Shown in pieces: positions 10,333 to 21,786 of a stretch of 64,000 nucleotides of DNA. The translations under genes were made by a program, and so were the position numbers. Positions within the stretch are counted from its first letter, which is position 1; every line of letters starts with the position of its first letter. The stretch is from Icerya purchasi (lineage: Eukaryota > Arthropoda > Insecta > Hemiptera > Monophlebidae). Location of the stretch: NCBI GenBank assembly GCA_039619475.1, contig CM077116.1:4278001-4342000 (forward strand). Reading direction: 5' to 3'. The notes under the pieces were generated by a model. The model worked only from the letters and a program-made list of their open reading frames with translations, was not told where the DNA came from and ran no database searches.

Positions 10333-11231
10333 ATGTCGCCCTCTATCGGGCGCGATTGTTTAGACGCGATCTTTCGGGCGTGGATCGTTCGGGCGATAGC
10401 GAAAGGGGGTTTTTACTCTTAATTTGTAATATCGTATATATTTCTCGCCCAGCATTAACATAAATGTGTTAATGTTTAAAAATTATTGTTCCTTTATCGG
10501 TCTTTTTCGATATTTTTTTGAAACCTAGATAACTTCGGCAAGAAATTAAATATATAGTTAAAATTATAGATAACAGAAGAAACTTCAGTAAACGTATCCC
10601 CAAATAAACTTGCCAGATACGAATGAAAAAAAAAATACAGTTGAATTGAGAACCTCCTCCTTTTTTTGAAGTCGGTTAAAAAGAAAGATAATATAACGAA
10701 TATGTATTAGAAGCAAATTCAGTCCGGTTATGTTACACTTTGAATAAGTTGATGGTTTGTAATTTTTTAAATATGGCTGACTATACATTAAAAAAAATGA
10801 AAAGAATCGATATTGCATTTGACCGATTATTAATATTAATCATCTTCATCCGTTTCGTATTACTAATGCTAACGGGGAACTCTTAAATTTACATCGCAAA
10901 AGTCTGTTTATTTGTATTTCACACTGAAGTCGTTATTTCAAAAAAATATAAAAACATTTAAAAAAAAAGAATAACCAAATAAAATTATGTAAATATGCGT
11001 TTTGTGATTATTGTATATAAAACATGCTATACACGTGGAAAAACGAAATCGTTAACGAAGAGCGGTATTTTTTGTGTGGAATTACTGATAACAGTGAATG
11101 GGTAATGTATAAATAAATTTGGTAACTCGTGATTCCCACTAACACAAATGATAAAATTTAACGGACGATACCTGAAAATCACCGCGGTCGAAAGATTCAC
11201 GCTCAAAAGATCGCGGCCGAAAGAGCTGGCC
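10333..11231. mobile_element. Candidate non-autonomous DNA element with subterminal inverted repeats
   Basis: GC-rich 32-bp segments at 10364-10395 and 11185-11216 are inverted copies (25 of 32 positions match; shared core CGCGATCTTT ... GCGTG). They are conspicuous in AT-rich DNA. The 10-bp direct repeat CCATTCCCGG brackets the unit (10323-10332 and 11232-11241), which would fit a 9-10 bp duplication of the Mutator type. No transposase is inside. Caution: CCATTCCCG also occurs at 10303-10311, so the flanking repeat could be chance. Confidence 0.4.
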
Positions 11232-11358
11232 CCATTCCCGGAGATTCTATGCTAGAATCTTGTACTAAATCTGCGTTAGTGGCTTTACTATTTGTCCATT
11301 CATTTTTCTATCTTTCCTTCCAGTTTCCTGGTGTGTTCTTTATATGTACTGCCCTTCT

Positions 11359-13016
11359 CTAAGACGACTTCAGTTCCCTTATCGGTTTGTAATCTTTATC
11401 TACATGCATTAAGTAGTTCTTTAGGTGTGTAAAATTTTCCCAAAGTTTTCGGAAAGCCCCTTCTCGTCTTATTTGTGGAGGAGCAATGTCTTTATTCGTT
11501 GACCTTAATGTCCCGCTAATTATTCGCATTGCGGCTCTCAACTGGACATTTATTTTCTCAGTATGTGTATTGTTTAGCCAAACAGGTGTGCAATACTCCG
11601 CTGCTGAGTAGGCAAGCGCTAGAGTTGTTCTCGACACCTTTGCAGCTGCTCCCCATCCTGCGCCGGGAAGTTTCCTTATCAAGTTCACCATTGTCTTTAC
11701 TTTCTGTGCCAGCTTCTCAATATGCAGCCTTTATGTTAACGTTCTATCCAGCATAACCCCCAGGTATATTTTAGGTTAGCGTTAAAATTAATTTTATCAT
11801 TCCCCAATGTAACGTTAAGTTCTGACTTTACTATCTGCGTCGTAAGGTGAAATAACGATGTCTCTGCTTTGTGCACCTTTAAACATAGTTTCCATGACTG
11901 AAAGTATCTATTCAGAGTTTCTAAGTCTTTCGTTAATACTTCGTTACATTTATTCACGGACTCAGTTTGATATGTGAGCGCAATATCATCTGTATACTTG
12001 AACTTCTTGAATTCAGTTGTAGGCCAATCGCTGATGTATAAGTTGAACAATAGGGGAGATAAGATGGACCCCTGCGGCAAGCCATTATTGGTTCTTCTAG
12101 GTCGACTGCTTTTATCACCTATCATTCCCTTAAAGACACGATTTGTTATAATTTCATTCAACAAGCGTATGTGCTTGTTGCATGGAATCACTTTCGCTGC
12201 TTTTAAGAGTAATCCTTCTTTCCGTACAGTATCATAAGCGGATGTCAGATCGATAAAAAGTACGCCTGTCTTCAGTTTTCTGTCATATCCTATTTCAATG
12301 TAATTGGTTAACGCCAAGCTCCGATTCTTTCTAAACCCAGCCTACTCCGTAGATAAGGCGTTATCAACGACCATGGCGATTCCATTGTATATTACACGTT
12401 CCAGCAGTTTATATGGCACACATAAGAGCGAGATTGGCCTATAGTGCAATGCATTATTTCCATCTTTTCCCGGCTTAATTACTGCCACAACTTTCATTTC
12501 TTTTAGTTACTTTGGCAGCTTCCTAGTGTTCCGAGTATTATTGAAAAACTCTGTTACAAATTTAGTTGCTTTTGTAGCCATATACTTAATAAATTCGTAA
12601 TAAATTCCATCCATACCAGCCGCCTTCCTATTTTTAACGGACTTAATTGCAGTTTTCACTTCCTCAGTGGTAAAAGAAAAGCTTAATATGCCATCCTGCA
12701 AATTGGCTAGCGCCATCCTCAGCTCCGTTTTTACTGTACGTACCCTAGTCTTCTCCACTGGTACTTCTGTTGCCTTCAGTAGTCTTTCCGCAATCCTATT
12801 TGGAGAAATCTTTGGCACTCCCTCACCAAGATTTCTCAGAAGAACCCACGCTTTTCGCGATGAGCGCGTGAAATCCAAGGACTCCACTGTCGTCCGCCAT
12901 CTTTCCCGTCTTTCTTGGTCTAATGCGTCAAACAATTCATTTAAGACCGCTTCAACGTGGGTATTTTCATATTTTATCCAAAACTCTTCATGCTCCTTGT
13001 CCAGCACAGGATACAC
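11359..13016 (-). pseudogene. Element C reverse transcriptase
   Basis: Open pieces at 12507-13016, 11736-12317 and 11359-11691, with a readable link between them (VVAVIKPGKDGNNALHYRPI at 12430-12490). Blocks seen: KNRKAAGMDGIYYEFIKY (block 1), VLFIDLTSAYDTV (motif A), NGLPQGSILSPLLFNLYISD (motif B) and KYTDDIALTY (motif C; YADD changed to YTDD), then YSAAEYCTPVWLNNTHTEK and MRIISGTLRSTNKDIAPP (thumb). Only a few stops or shifts interrupt it, so it is moderately young compared with element B. Confidence 0.7.
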
Positions 13017-13399
13017 GATTTCCGAAAACCTCTTGGCACCGAGCTCCTTACAGCACTGATTACAAGATTGACAAATTTATTGTAGCAATTGACAGTCGCA
13101 GAAATATTTGAAACATTTTCTTCAATATATTCTGTGAACTTGGTCCAGTTTGCCTTAAGAAAGTTCTACCTTGGCTTCGAGGCTGAGTAAAAAAATGCAA
13201 CTTTTTTACATATCTCAATTAGCACTGGTTTATGCTGACTTGTGAGAAAATCTGGGAGCACTAATCGACCAACATGATTTGGACTACTTGTAAGTAGACT
13301 GGAGGCAATACATAGGTCCGAAATGTAGTCCCTGTCCCATCTTGCTGAGTGAAAGGTTTCTTTGTCTTTCGCGTCAAATACAGAATTATATTATTAACA

Positions 13400-14140
13400 T
13401 CCATCTAATCCGACTGAAATTCGCCATTTCCGTCTGTTGTATTATACCCCCATGCATAGCTGTGATTGTTAAAGTTACCTATGTATATAGCCGGATGAGG
13501 AACAACTCTAAAGTTTGGCGCCTACTTCACTGTTGGTGGTTTATCTTCATCATCTGAGTCGTATTGCTCGATTTCGAGCATTGTGACTGCCTATTTGTAC
13601 ACTGGGCATGGCAAAGATCGGCAAAGATTATTACTTGAGATTGTGTAAGACCAAAAGGAAACAAAGCAAAGAGAAATGAGAGTCAAAACAGGGATTTTCC
13701 TAATTCTTGTAATAAGTTCGTCGACGCTCAGGATCGAACCCGTGAGCTCCATAACGGAAGTCAAGCGATCTAGCAACTAGGCTATCGCGACGACTGGCGG
13801 TTTATACACGTTTATTACATGAATATTGTCAATTATTATGACTGCCTTGAAGACGCTGTAATGGCTATGCTCAGAGACTACTTGGAAATTTTGTACGTTG
13901 TTTTTAATATATGCTTCTATACCATATTGTGCACGGTGAACAGCCGCTACAATCTTGAAACCCTTGATTTCTTCTCTTTTCTTAAGATCTTCATCGTTCT
14001 CTGTATGTGTCTCCTGTATAACAATCACTTCCGGAATTTCGCGATCCTGCTAATACACCCAGATTTATTACGGGTGATTCCTTCTATGTTTATTTGCAAA
14101 ATCTTAAAACCTCCGAACTTCCTGTTCGTCGTCTTATAGC
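13400..14140 (-). pseudogene. Element C endonuclease domain, split by a SINE
   Basis: An AP-endonuclease-like domain: IVIQETHTENDEDL (13990-14028; catalytic Glu of the QETH motif), then IHVINVYKPP just before the insertion. Beyond the SINE it resumes with KPPTVK and IYIGNFNNHSYAWGYNTTDG (about 13430-13490), matching the GDFN-x-H-x-x-WG motif with Asp changed to Asn. The endonuclease would nick the genomic target. The Asp-to-Asn change and the insertion both mark it as inactive. Confidence 0.65.
13545..13794 (-). mobile_element. tRNA-derived SINE inserted in element C
   Basis: On the minus strand the first ~75 nt look like a tRNA: box A TAGCCTAGTTGCTAGATCG (13766-13784) and a near-perfect box B GGTTCGATCC (13731-13740), 25 nt apart. 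The 5' end GTCGTCG can pair with CGACGA after the T arm. About 170 nt of tRNA-unrelated body follow, with a GATGATGAAG-type tail at the low-coordinate end. The copies TGGTGGTTTAT (13534-13544) and TGGCGGTTTAT (13795-13805) flank it as an 11-bp target duplication with one mismatch. The insertion splits the endonuclease reading of element C at KPP. SINEs of this kind are mobilised by LINE machinery. Confidence 0.75.
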
Positions 14141-14290
14141 CCTGAGAAGGGCTTTTCGTGGCTGTGATATTCTAGCTCCTTTTGACAGCATTCGTTACAG
14201 TCACTTTCCCGCAAAATGCGCTTTATTAGTACGACTGCACCCAGGGACACCACGAAAAAATTACTGCCTTGCCCCCTTAAATAATATTAA

Positions 14291-15254
14291 TTGAACGTAT
14301 GCAGATAAAATCAACATTTTCTTAGAATAAATATCTCAATAGACCTGAAATTCACAACGAACATACACTAATAATATCTCAGCAATATTAACATAATTTT
14401 TATCAGAATTTAAATAAATCTACTAATCTCTTTACTCACGAAAATTCTTAATAGACTTTTTCTATAAATGACAACTGTCGTTAACTTGGTCGGTCAACAT
14501 TCATTTGTGATTATATTGTGAAACGCCAAACAGGGTAATATAAAAGATAAATAGACTAGAAATGTTTCTTGCCATAGATGTCACTTTAATTTCTGAAATA
14601 CATGTAACTCATGTAAAAAGTTTCAAGATGCTCGGACGATTCTTTTTAACTCAAAATAAGAAGTATTTTGCAAACTCCTTTGAATTTTAACCTGCTCTTT
14701 GAAGAACTGATAGTCTTAAAATAGTTCTCTCCACAGTGGATGCAAAAGTAAGACGAAGGCCGCTTTGTTACATGATTGTGCATTCTGAAAAGGAATGACC
14801 ACCAGCATACAAGAAACAAATGGTTTTACTACGACAAGACGCACTAAAATGTCTAAAATGGAGAATAGTTCGGATCTACAGATCATAGGCTCAACCTTAA
14901 CAAGATATGAATCGTAGAAATAAGTGTAAGTAGGAAAATCGGAGTCTGAAACTTAGTCCCGATGACAGGAATACGAATAAGGGAATTATCGGACGTCCAT
15001 TCGTGCAACCTAAGAATACTGGAGTTAAGTATCTTTGATATGCAGTTGGTCAGTAGTTTGTCAATAGAAAGATTTGACGATGATTGTGGGATGAAAATTC
15101 AGATTTTTAACTCTGTATGTATGTCTTCCGAGAAAATAAATTTATTAGCCTCTTTTGTAGATGTAAAAGTTATTTTTATCAAGTTTTTTCCCAATCTGAA
15201 AATAGAAAAAAAAACATTAATTTTTTTTTATGAAACATCTTGGCCAGGGACATA
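14291..15254. other. AT-rich intron sequence, no gene seen
   Basis: Part of kinase intron 1. The ORF at 14962-15255 has no recognisable motif. I see no clear element boundary, RNA gene or exon. Confidence 0.4.
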
Positions 15255-16260
15255 ATAATAATTTATTTATTTAAAGTCGCTCGGCAGCTAAGACCATTTG
15301 CGACGCCGAGAAGTTACATCTTATGCGTATAGATAAATAAAAGTAAAGAACATAAACGAGAAGTTATTTCTTATAAGTATAGATTAATAAATAAAAGGAT
15401 ATCTAAATAACAAAAGAAAGAGGAAAGGAAAGAAAGAAAAAGAAAGGAAAAGAAAGGAGGTAAGCGCTGCTGAATAATAAACTATATCAGACCTTTTCAT
15501 TGTCCGCCAGAATTTCGGCAAGACCAGCATCCTCCTTGAAGCAGGCGGCTGTCTCTTCCCGAAATTTGTGGCACGAGATAAGGAGATGTTCCACAAATTT
15601 CACATGACGATTGCGGTAGTTTTTGAAACAGGTAGTTATGTGTGTGGAGGCAGTGGCCTATGCGCAGGCGAGCTAGTGTTGTTTCCTCATGTCGGTCCTG
15701 TCTATATGAGGTGCTCCATCGCCGAAGGTTTCCCTTGACTTTGAACAGTTTCTGAGAGCGACAGTTTTGTTCCCATTCGTGCTGCCAGACGGAGTATACA
15801 TGTTTTCTTAATTTGGACTTCAGATGTTGGCTGTTTTTCTTAATCTGGCCTCTAAATTTTGTTAATTGCTATATGCTGGTGTTCGACGGAGGGGCTTCAG
15901 TCATATGCTGATGAGCCATCGTCGTCCACTGAAGACTGCTAACAGCATTCCGGCACTCAATCCCTAGGGGTTTTGGACTTTTTGGATTTTGTTCATACAG
16001 CTGTATATAATTCGGGGCAAACGTTTTTTGATGCGAAGGGTTAGATGGATTTGAGGCCAGATTAAAGAAATACTTCAGCGCAAGAAATAGCCTTCTGTGC
16101 TTGAGTGGCAGGACATTAGTTTCTGCATGAAGGCTGTCAATTGGACTGCAGTGTAATGCGCCTGAGATTAATCTTAATGTGCAATTCTGAACAGTGTTTA
16201 ACCTGTTCAGCACATTAGGTTTAGCAGATCTGTATATGACTGAACCGTAATCCATTTTAG
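15255..16260 (-). mobile_element. Element G: 5'-truncated I-like LINE (RT thumb + RNase H tail)
   Basis: Minus-strand pieces: DYGSVIYRSAKPNVLNRLNT and VQNCTLRLISGALHCSPI (15869-16255; RT thumb with the LRLISGA signature), then LARLRIGHCLHTHNYLFQ (about 15640-15670) and CGTS...VEHLLISCHKFREET (about 15540-15600), the cysteine/histidine C-terminus found after RNase H. The catalytic part of the RNase H is largely missing between them. The 3' end is A-rich (plus-strand TTTATTTATTT near 15262). It differs from element B in sequence. Confidence 0.55.
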
Positions 16261-16649
16261 ACAGCGTAAAGCGATAGTAATGGGTAAGTTTGTTATTTTT
16301 TGTTACGGATGCAGAACTAAATCACAGGTTCAAGAACTGTATCCCGAATGTGTATCTATCGAACTCATACTGATCCAGCGTTTACACACCCAATGTATAC
16401 TCAACACTCACACTCGTTTGCACTAGTGTCGACGCAGTTACTCTTACTGATGTTGGACTAGGTTACAACATGTTAGTTGCTTAAACAATCCGAAGCTGCA
16501 GAGATTGCTTATGCAGTAGTAAATTCCTTATTGACGCTTGCGTTTATTGTTAGTGTGCTTTGTTCCTTTTTATCGCTATTGTTCCAGGCGAAGGTATGCT
16601 TTTTTTCTTTTTTTTTTTTAGTGTTCGATGAAGAGACTTAAATCAACCT
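16261..16649. other. Spacer; possible solo-LTR-like segment
   Basis: 16301-16470 begins TGTTACGG and ends GGTTACAACA, i.e. TG...CA ends with short inverted termini, but no matching target duplication flanks it and no retrovirus-like coding sequence is near. Kept only as a weak possibility. No gene seen. Confidence 0.2.
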
Positions 16650-18445
16650 ACACTCAGATAAACTCCCATAATTCTCCTTCAATTTTTCCTTTATCTTTAC
16701 CCAGTTAACTACTTTTATTCTCCTGCTCCTCATAAACCTATTCTACATCATATATTAAATTTGAATTTATACTGAATCTAAGGTCTTCCTGAAAGATCAT
16801 CCAGCTCCATTCTGGGTTTTGATGGCGTACTCTACCTTGTCTTTAAAAATCTGTCTTATTATTCTTCTCAAACTCTACTAATTATATTTAACTCTTTTCT
16901 TTCTACAGAAAGAACACTCTCCTCCTGGAACTCCTTTGTTACCATCCCTGTCCCTAAAAAACACTCTTCCCTACGTCCTATTACCGTAGCATTGTGCTTC
17001 AGAAAATTATTTGAGGGTATGCTCAACAAGCGTCTCCTTTGCTGGCTTGAGCACAATAACGCATTTCCTTCAATATGTTTGACTTTCGCCCAGGAACCCT
17101 GCTGATTGTGTCAGTCTTTTTGTTTCCTGTATATTGAAATCTTTCATTAACAAAGAATATACCCTAGTTACCTTTATCGATGTTATCAGCGCTTTTGATA
17201 ATGAATACCTTCCTACTGTTTAGAATAACATGATATCAAGCAACATTTCAATGCAATTCATTTCTCTTATCGACAATCTTACGTCGAATCGTCCTATTCA
17301 TTTCTCCTCTCTTTTTTTCCAGGCTACGAGGACTACCTCTCGTGGGCTTCCTTAAGAGGTCCCGTCTAAGTCCCACTCTTTTCAACATTTATACTATTTC
17401 TGCTGCTTCTTTTTTTATGAACTCTTGTTCTTTATTTTTGGCCGATGATATACTGCTCTACTCCTTATCCAATGATATTGTAAATGCGAATCAGAAAGTC
17501 AATTCATCCGTGACTATATTGGAATAATCTTTTTACCCATTGTACTTACCTATTTCTCCTAAAAAATCTTCGTGTATTGTTTTTTCTTTCCGACCTTATA
17601 ATCACGCATTAGTCTATATATGTTTAAACTCTATAATTATCCGACATAAAAATTACTTCTACTAGCCCAGTACATTCTTCAACAGCCGTCTGTTCTCCTA
17701 CAAACATATTAATTTCCTTTCTTCTTCTCCTTTAGGAGGACCAAACTTGTTGAAAGCCCTTTCACCATAAAATGAAGGGGGGCTACCCTCTCTTTTTATT
17801 TCTCCGTAGAAATCCATCATCCATTGTAAATTTGATTATTGCTCCTTTATCTATGGTTAAGCCTCCAAATCTTTGTTTTCCAAATTTGATGTCAGACAAA
17901 ATTCTTACCTTCATCTCTGTCTCGGTAATCTTAAATCTTCTTCGATACCAGCAAGTATTTATGAATCAAATACGCATTCCATTTTTATTTACAGGTCTTC
18001 CTTAGGCTATCGTTTTCTTTCCAAGCATTTATAGTTGACTTCTCCTAGTCTTATTCATTTTTATCTCACTATTTTGTAAAATTGGCGTTTTACTCCTATG
18101 AAAACCTCTATATTAGCTCATATTTAGTTGCTTCTAAGCTCTTTCTCACCTTGTATAACTCCTTCCAATAACCTTCCCTACTTCTTTGTCAACTTTTCTG
18201 ATTTCTTCCATCCTCCCAAGATATTCTATCTCACGTCTACCTCCAAGTATCTTCTCAAAACAGTTTTACGGGAAATATTAATTCCTTATTTCCCTCTCAT
18301 AGGGTCATTTTTACAAATGGTTGGAAGGAGTTTGGTGGGGTTGGAGTCTTCTTTATTCTACCGGACACTAACATCTCGGAATCTTTTTATCTTCCTTCCT
18401 TCTGTACCATTTTTACTGTTGAACTAGTGGTTATCTTGCGCTTCT
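16650..18445 (+). mobile_element. Decayed family A copy (RT to start of RNase H)
   Basis: The plus strand reads as family A in many frames. RPI-like block near 16980; FIDVISAFDNEYLP at about 17180 (motif A); RSRLSPTLFNIYTISAASFF and SLFLADDILLYS (17342-17470; motifs B and C, LADD intact); thumb fragments near 17800; FTDGW-x-EFGGVGVF at about 18320 (RNase H start, first Asp). It stops near 18445, before the RNase H is complete, so both ends are missing. Decay is heavier than in the 6975-9705 copy. A short duplicate of family A sequence also precedes it at about 16655-16760. Confidence 0.65.
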
Positions 18446-18528
18446 TTGTTTATATTTCCTCACAATTATTTTATTTTCTTAACGAAACTTTCGAAGTTAA
18501 CTAAAAGTTGGCGAAAAGTTCAAAAAGA

Positions 18529-18600
18529 CGCGAAAAATAATGTCTCTCCCTCTTTGCGGCGCGAAAAATAATGTCTCTCCCTCTTTGCGGCGCGAAAAAT
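18529..18600 (+). repeat. 31-bp tandem repeat, 2.3 copies
   Basis: Unit beginning CGCGAAAAATAATGTCTCTC, with perfect copies at 18529-18559 and 18560-18590 plus a partial third (18591-18600). Identity is complete, so the duplication is recent or homogenised. No coding role seen. Confidence 0.85.
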
Positions 18601-19099
18601 CAGATTTCTTTATTTCGAATTTAGTATTAAGTTAAATGTAAATTATAGTTATCTTCAAGTTAACATACAGAATCCTCAGCACGTGAAACATCATGCTTAA
18701 CTGAACTTGTTTTAATTGTTTCTGATTGGAGGTTCTTTGTCGACGTATTCTACGATTCTTACACAACATTAACTTTTACAAGTCGGCATTAAATTCAAAT
18801 TACAATATTAATTAAGAACTGCATTAAATGTTCATTCGATTTTTTTAGATATTATAATTTTAATTTGATGCCGAGTCCAAAAAGTTTATGTTGTATAAGA
18901 ATTATCATAATAATTATTTTTTACTTTTTAATGCATTTTCATTCAATTTTTATTTTGGAATTATTTTTTATTTTTTAGTGTACTTTTATTACTTTCTTTA
19001 GTAAATCTTGAAGTCGATACTTTTTTTAAAAAAAACATCCTTCCAAGTAATTATTTAATTTCCCCCATAATAATGTGTTAAACCACTCAAAATTATCAA
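18601..19099. other. AT-rich spacer, no gene seen
   Basis: Within kinase intron 1, between the 31-bp tandem repeat and element D. I see no gene, RNA or repeat. Confidence 0.4.
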
Positions 19100-19403
19100 A
19101 AAACAGGAGTCGTGGAATTCTTTTGCAGCATCAATTCCTCAAACAGTTAATGCTCACGTAATGTGGGAAAAAATCAGAACTATTAGTAACAGCAATAGTA
19201 CCCGTACGCACCCAACATTAAAAGTCAATGGAGTTCACATAACAGAGACTAGAAATGTTGCAGAAGCATTTGCACATTATTTTTTCACAGAATTCTCGGC
19301 ACTGAAGTATTCCAGCAATTTCCAATAGCAAAAAACACTTTATGAGCAACAGTCCATTAATTTCGATTCCAATGCTGACGATCCTTATAACTGCCCCTTT
19401 TCT

Positions 19404-20855
19404 ATGGCTGAACTAGAGTTCCAACTTAAGTATCACACCAGGAACAGTGCACCCGGTGAAGATTCGATACACCCCTACATGTTGAAATATCTCCCGAGCC
19501 ATGTTAAGGAATTCCTGCTGAATGTATATAATCAGGTATGGTCAGCTGGGGCTATTCCGAATGCATGGAAAGTTGCGACCGTCATTCCTATCCCAAAGGT
19601 GAATAAAAATCCTTTCCAAGTTGAAAGTTACCGACCAATATCATTGCTGTCTGTCCTGTCTAAAACGATGGAAAAGATGGTGAACAGGCGACTTCTGCAT
19701 TTCCTTGAAGCAAACGCTGTCCTATCACCAATTCAAGCTAGAGGCCGAAAATCAAAGTCAACCATTAATCATTTATTGAGCCTTCAAAGACAAATTGTAT
19801 CTGCCTTTCATCGTCGACACCACCTTTATGCAGTATTCTTCGATATGGAGATGACATTCGACCGCGTGTCGAGGCAACACTTGCTTCGGAAATTAAAAGC
19901 GGTCGGGGTGGGCGGTAAGCTGGGGCGATACATTCACAACTATCTGAGCGATAGATGGATACAAATCCGAATTGGCTCCTCGATATCGAGAAAAGTTCCA
20001 ATAGAGAACGGGGTACCTCAAGGTTCCGCCTTAAGTGCTACCCTGTTTATCCTCTATATAAACGATATTGTTGACTGCATCAGGCCTCCAGTAAATGCTC
20101 GCCTATATATAGATGATCTAAACATATCCGTGGCATCTAACATTCCTTCCTTGGCCCAGTCTATCCTGCAAAATACAATTAATAGATTGCAGCAATGGTC
20201 AGGAAAGAATGGACTGGATTTCTCGTCTCAGAAGTCTCAATACGTTGTGTTCCATAGAGGTCGTCCTGTTCAGAATCCGCCATCACTACAAGTGAACAAT
20301 AGTCCAATTCCTTATAAAACAACAGCAACTTTCCTAGGCATCTTGATGGACGCCAACCTGACGTGGGAGCCCCTTATATCTGATTTAAAAACTAAATCCC
20401 TTCAGTCTTTAAGGGTAATCAAGTTCTTGTCAAATCCCAAATTTAATGTTCAGCCAAAGTTTCTCTTAAATATTTATAAAGCACTGGTCCTCAGCAAAAT
20501 CAATTATGGGAGTCAGGTGTACTCGTCAGGGAGTGGTTCCCTGTTAAAAACACTTGACCCAATCCATAACGCCGATATTCGCATGATACTTGGCGCCCAT
20601 CGTACATCTCCAGCTAAAAGCCTATGTTCGTTAGCTGGTATACCACCGTTGTCTTACAACAGAAAGTTCTTCATTTATCTCGATATGCTTTCATGGGCTG
20701 CGGAGAATCATTGCGACATAACTACGGAGCCTGACTTTCCCAAGGATAACCTACCTGAAGTCAATGCAATCTTGTTGCAAAATAACATAAAGCCCAACTT
20801 AACACCCAGAACGGACTTTTCAAAATTACCCCCACCCTGGCTTCTTTTCAGGTAG
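19404..20855 (+). pseudogene. Element D reverse transcriptase
   Basis: A single open frame of 483 codons covering the entire RT: SAPGEDSIHPYMLKYLP (block 1), VATVIPIPKVNKNP and SYRPISLLSVLSKTMEKMV (block 2), AVFFDMEMTFDRV (motif A), NGVPQGSALSATLFILYIND (motif B), RLYIDDLNISVASN (motif C; the more usual YADD is YIDD), TFLGILMDANLTWEPL (motif D/E) and thumb KINYGSQVYSS ... AHRTSPAKSLCSLAGIPPLS. The start Met is internal to the protein. The stop at 20853-20855 coincides with the frameshift into the RNase H frame (GTA GAA GCT). All catalytic Asp residues are present. Confidence 0.8.
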
Positions 20856-21786
20856 AAGCTATCACAACTCTCACTGATAATAATCACCCATCGGCGCTGC
20901 GAGGGCACAGGGCGCTAAATATTATTAATAAATATACCACGTTCTCGAAAGCATACACTGATGGATCCAAAGCTAATGAGTCCAAGGCTGCCCCAGCTGC
21001 ATACGCTTTCGAAATAGACGGAATCGCAGAGGGCGTGCGGTTGAACAACGTTGTATCCATTGCGGAAGCCGAAATGTATGCTGTGCTGTTTGGTCTTCAG
21101 GCATACTTAGAACTGAGATCCCAACCGCTCGGAATCTTACTGGTGACTGATTCCTTGCAGTCCATACGTGCTTTGCAGTCCATACGTGCTTTGCAGTCAG
21201 ATCACCCGGAATCACCAATGGACCTAGAAGTCCTGGCTATCTTATACTAGCTGAGCCGAAGGGGATGCCGAGTTGTTTTTTTATGGGTCCCCAGTCATGC
21301 CGGTGTTCCGGGGAATGAGCGGGTTGACCTGGTTGCTCGGTCATTCATGATGTGCCCAATGCCGTTATTTGCTTTTGGTCCATTATCTCTGAGACGTTTC
21401 CTGTCAGATACGGTCTTCGCACAGTGGAGTCATGACTGGATGTCTCAGTCGACCTTCCTCAGGGAACTGAAGCCTACGACGGGGCCATGGTGGCCTCCAG
21501 TCGGAACAGAACGCAAAGTGTTTTCGGCAATCAATCGCCTGAGAACGGGACATACGTCCTTTTCCCACGACTATATCCTCAAACAAGCCCCAAAGCCAAG
21601 TACCTGCCCACTTTGTTCTACCGATGAATACCCGTCAGTTTCGCATATCTTGCTGAAATGCACACGTCTAAATGGGTTACGGCGAGGCCAGATCACATCG
21701 ATTGAAGACATCCTCTCAAATACCTCTACTGCTTTGAACAATCTTATGACTTTCGTTCAGGCTAGCGAGCTAAGGAGTCTGTTTTA
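20852..21786 (+). pseudogene. Element D RNase H and C-terminal domain
   Basis: RNase H residues are seen as AYTDGSKANESKAAPAAYAF (first Asp), AEAEMYAVLFGLQAY (Glu), LLVTDSLQSIRAL (Asp) and FLWVPSHAGVPGNERVDLVA (His and Asp). A TAG at 21248-21250 interrupts between the third and fourth motif. The C-terminal tail has INRLRTGHTSFSHDYILK and a zinc-finger-like STCPLCSTDEYPSVSHILLKC. An 18-bp tandem duplication (LQSIRA unit, 21158-21197) sits right after the third catalytic Asp and adds about six residues there, in frame. Confidence 0.75.
21158..21197 (+). repeat. 18-bp in-frame tandem duplication in RNase H
   Basis: The unit TTGCAGTCCATACGTGCT is repeated back to back, followed by TTGCAGTC. It encodes LQSIRA-LQSIRA-LQS in the element D RNase H, directly after the TDS motif. 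The copies are identical. Confidence 0.85.

Larger units (their letters stand above)
11250..14290 (-). mobile_element. Element C: CR1-like LINE, near-complete ORF2
   Basis: The minus strand reads from an endonuclease start at about 14140 (LRVLQINIEGITRNKSGC) through an EN domain, a linker, a full RT (13016 to about 11740) and a C-terminal thumb ending at a stop at 11359. It is interrupted by a SINE at 13545-13794. No RNase H follows the RT. The RT text (NNGLPQGSILSPLLFNLYIS, then KYTDDIALTYQTES) is typical of insect CR1/Jockey-superfamily elements. The exact clade is not certain. The 5' part upstream of 14150 still looks coding (ALLRAIRRRTGSSEVL). The 3' border is uncertain (about 11250-11350). 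Confidence 0.65.

Noticed and set aside
12667..13059. 130-codon plus-strand ORF
   Set aside because: Antisense to the well-supported element C RT.
16301..16470. Possible solo LTR (TGTTACGG ... GTTACAACA)
   Set aside because: No target-site duplication and no gag/pol relatives nearby; TG...CA ends alone are weak.
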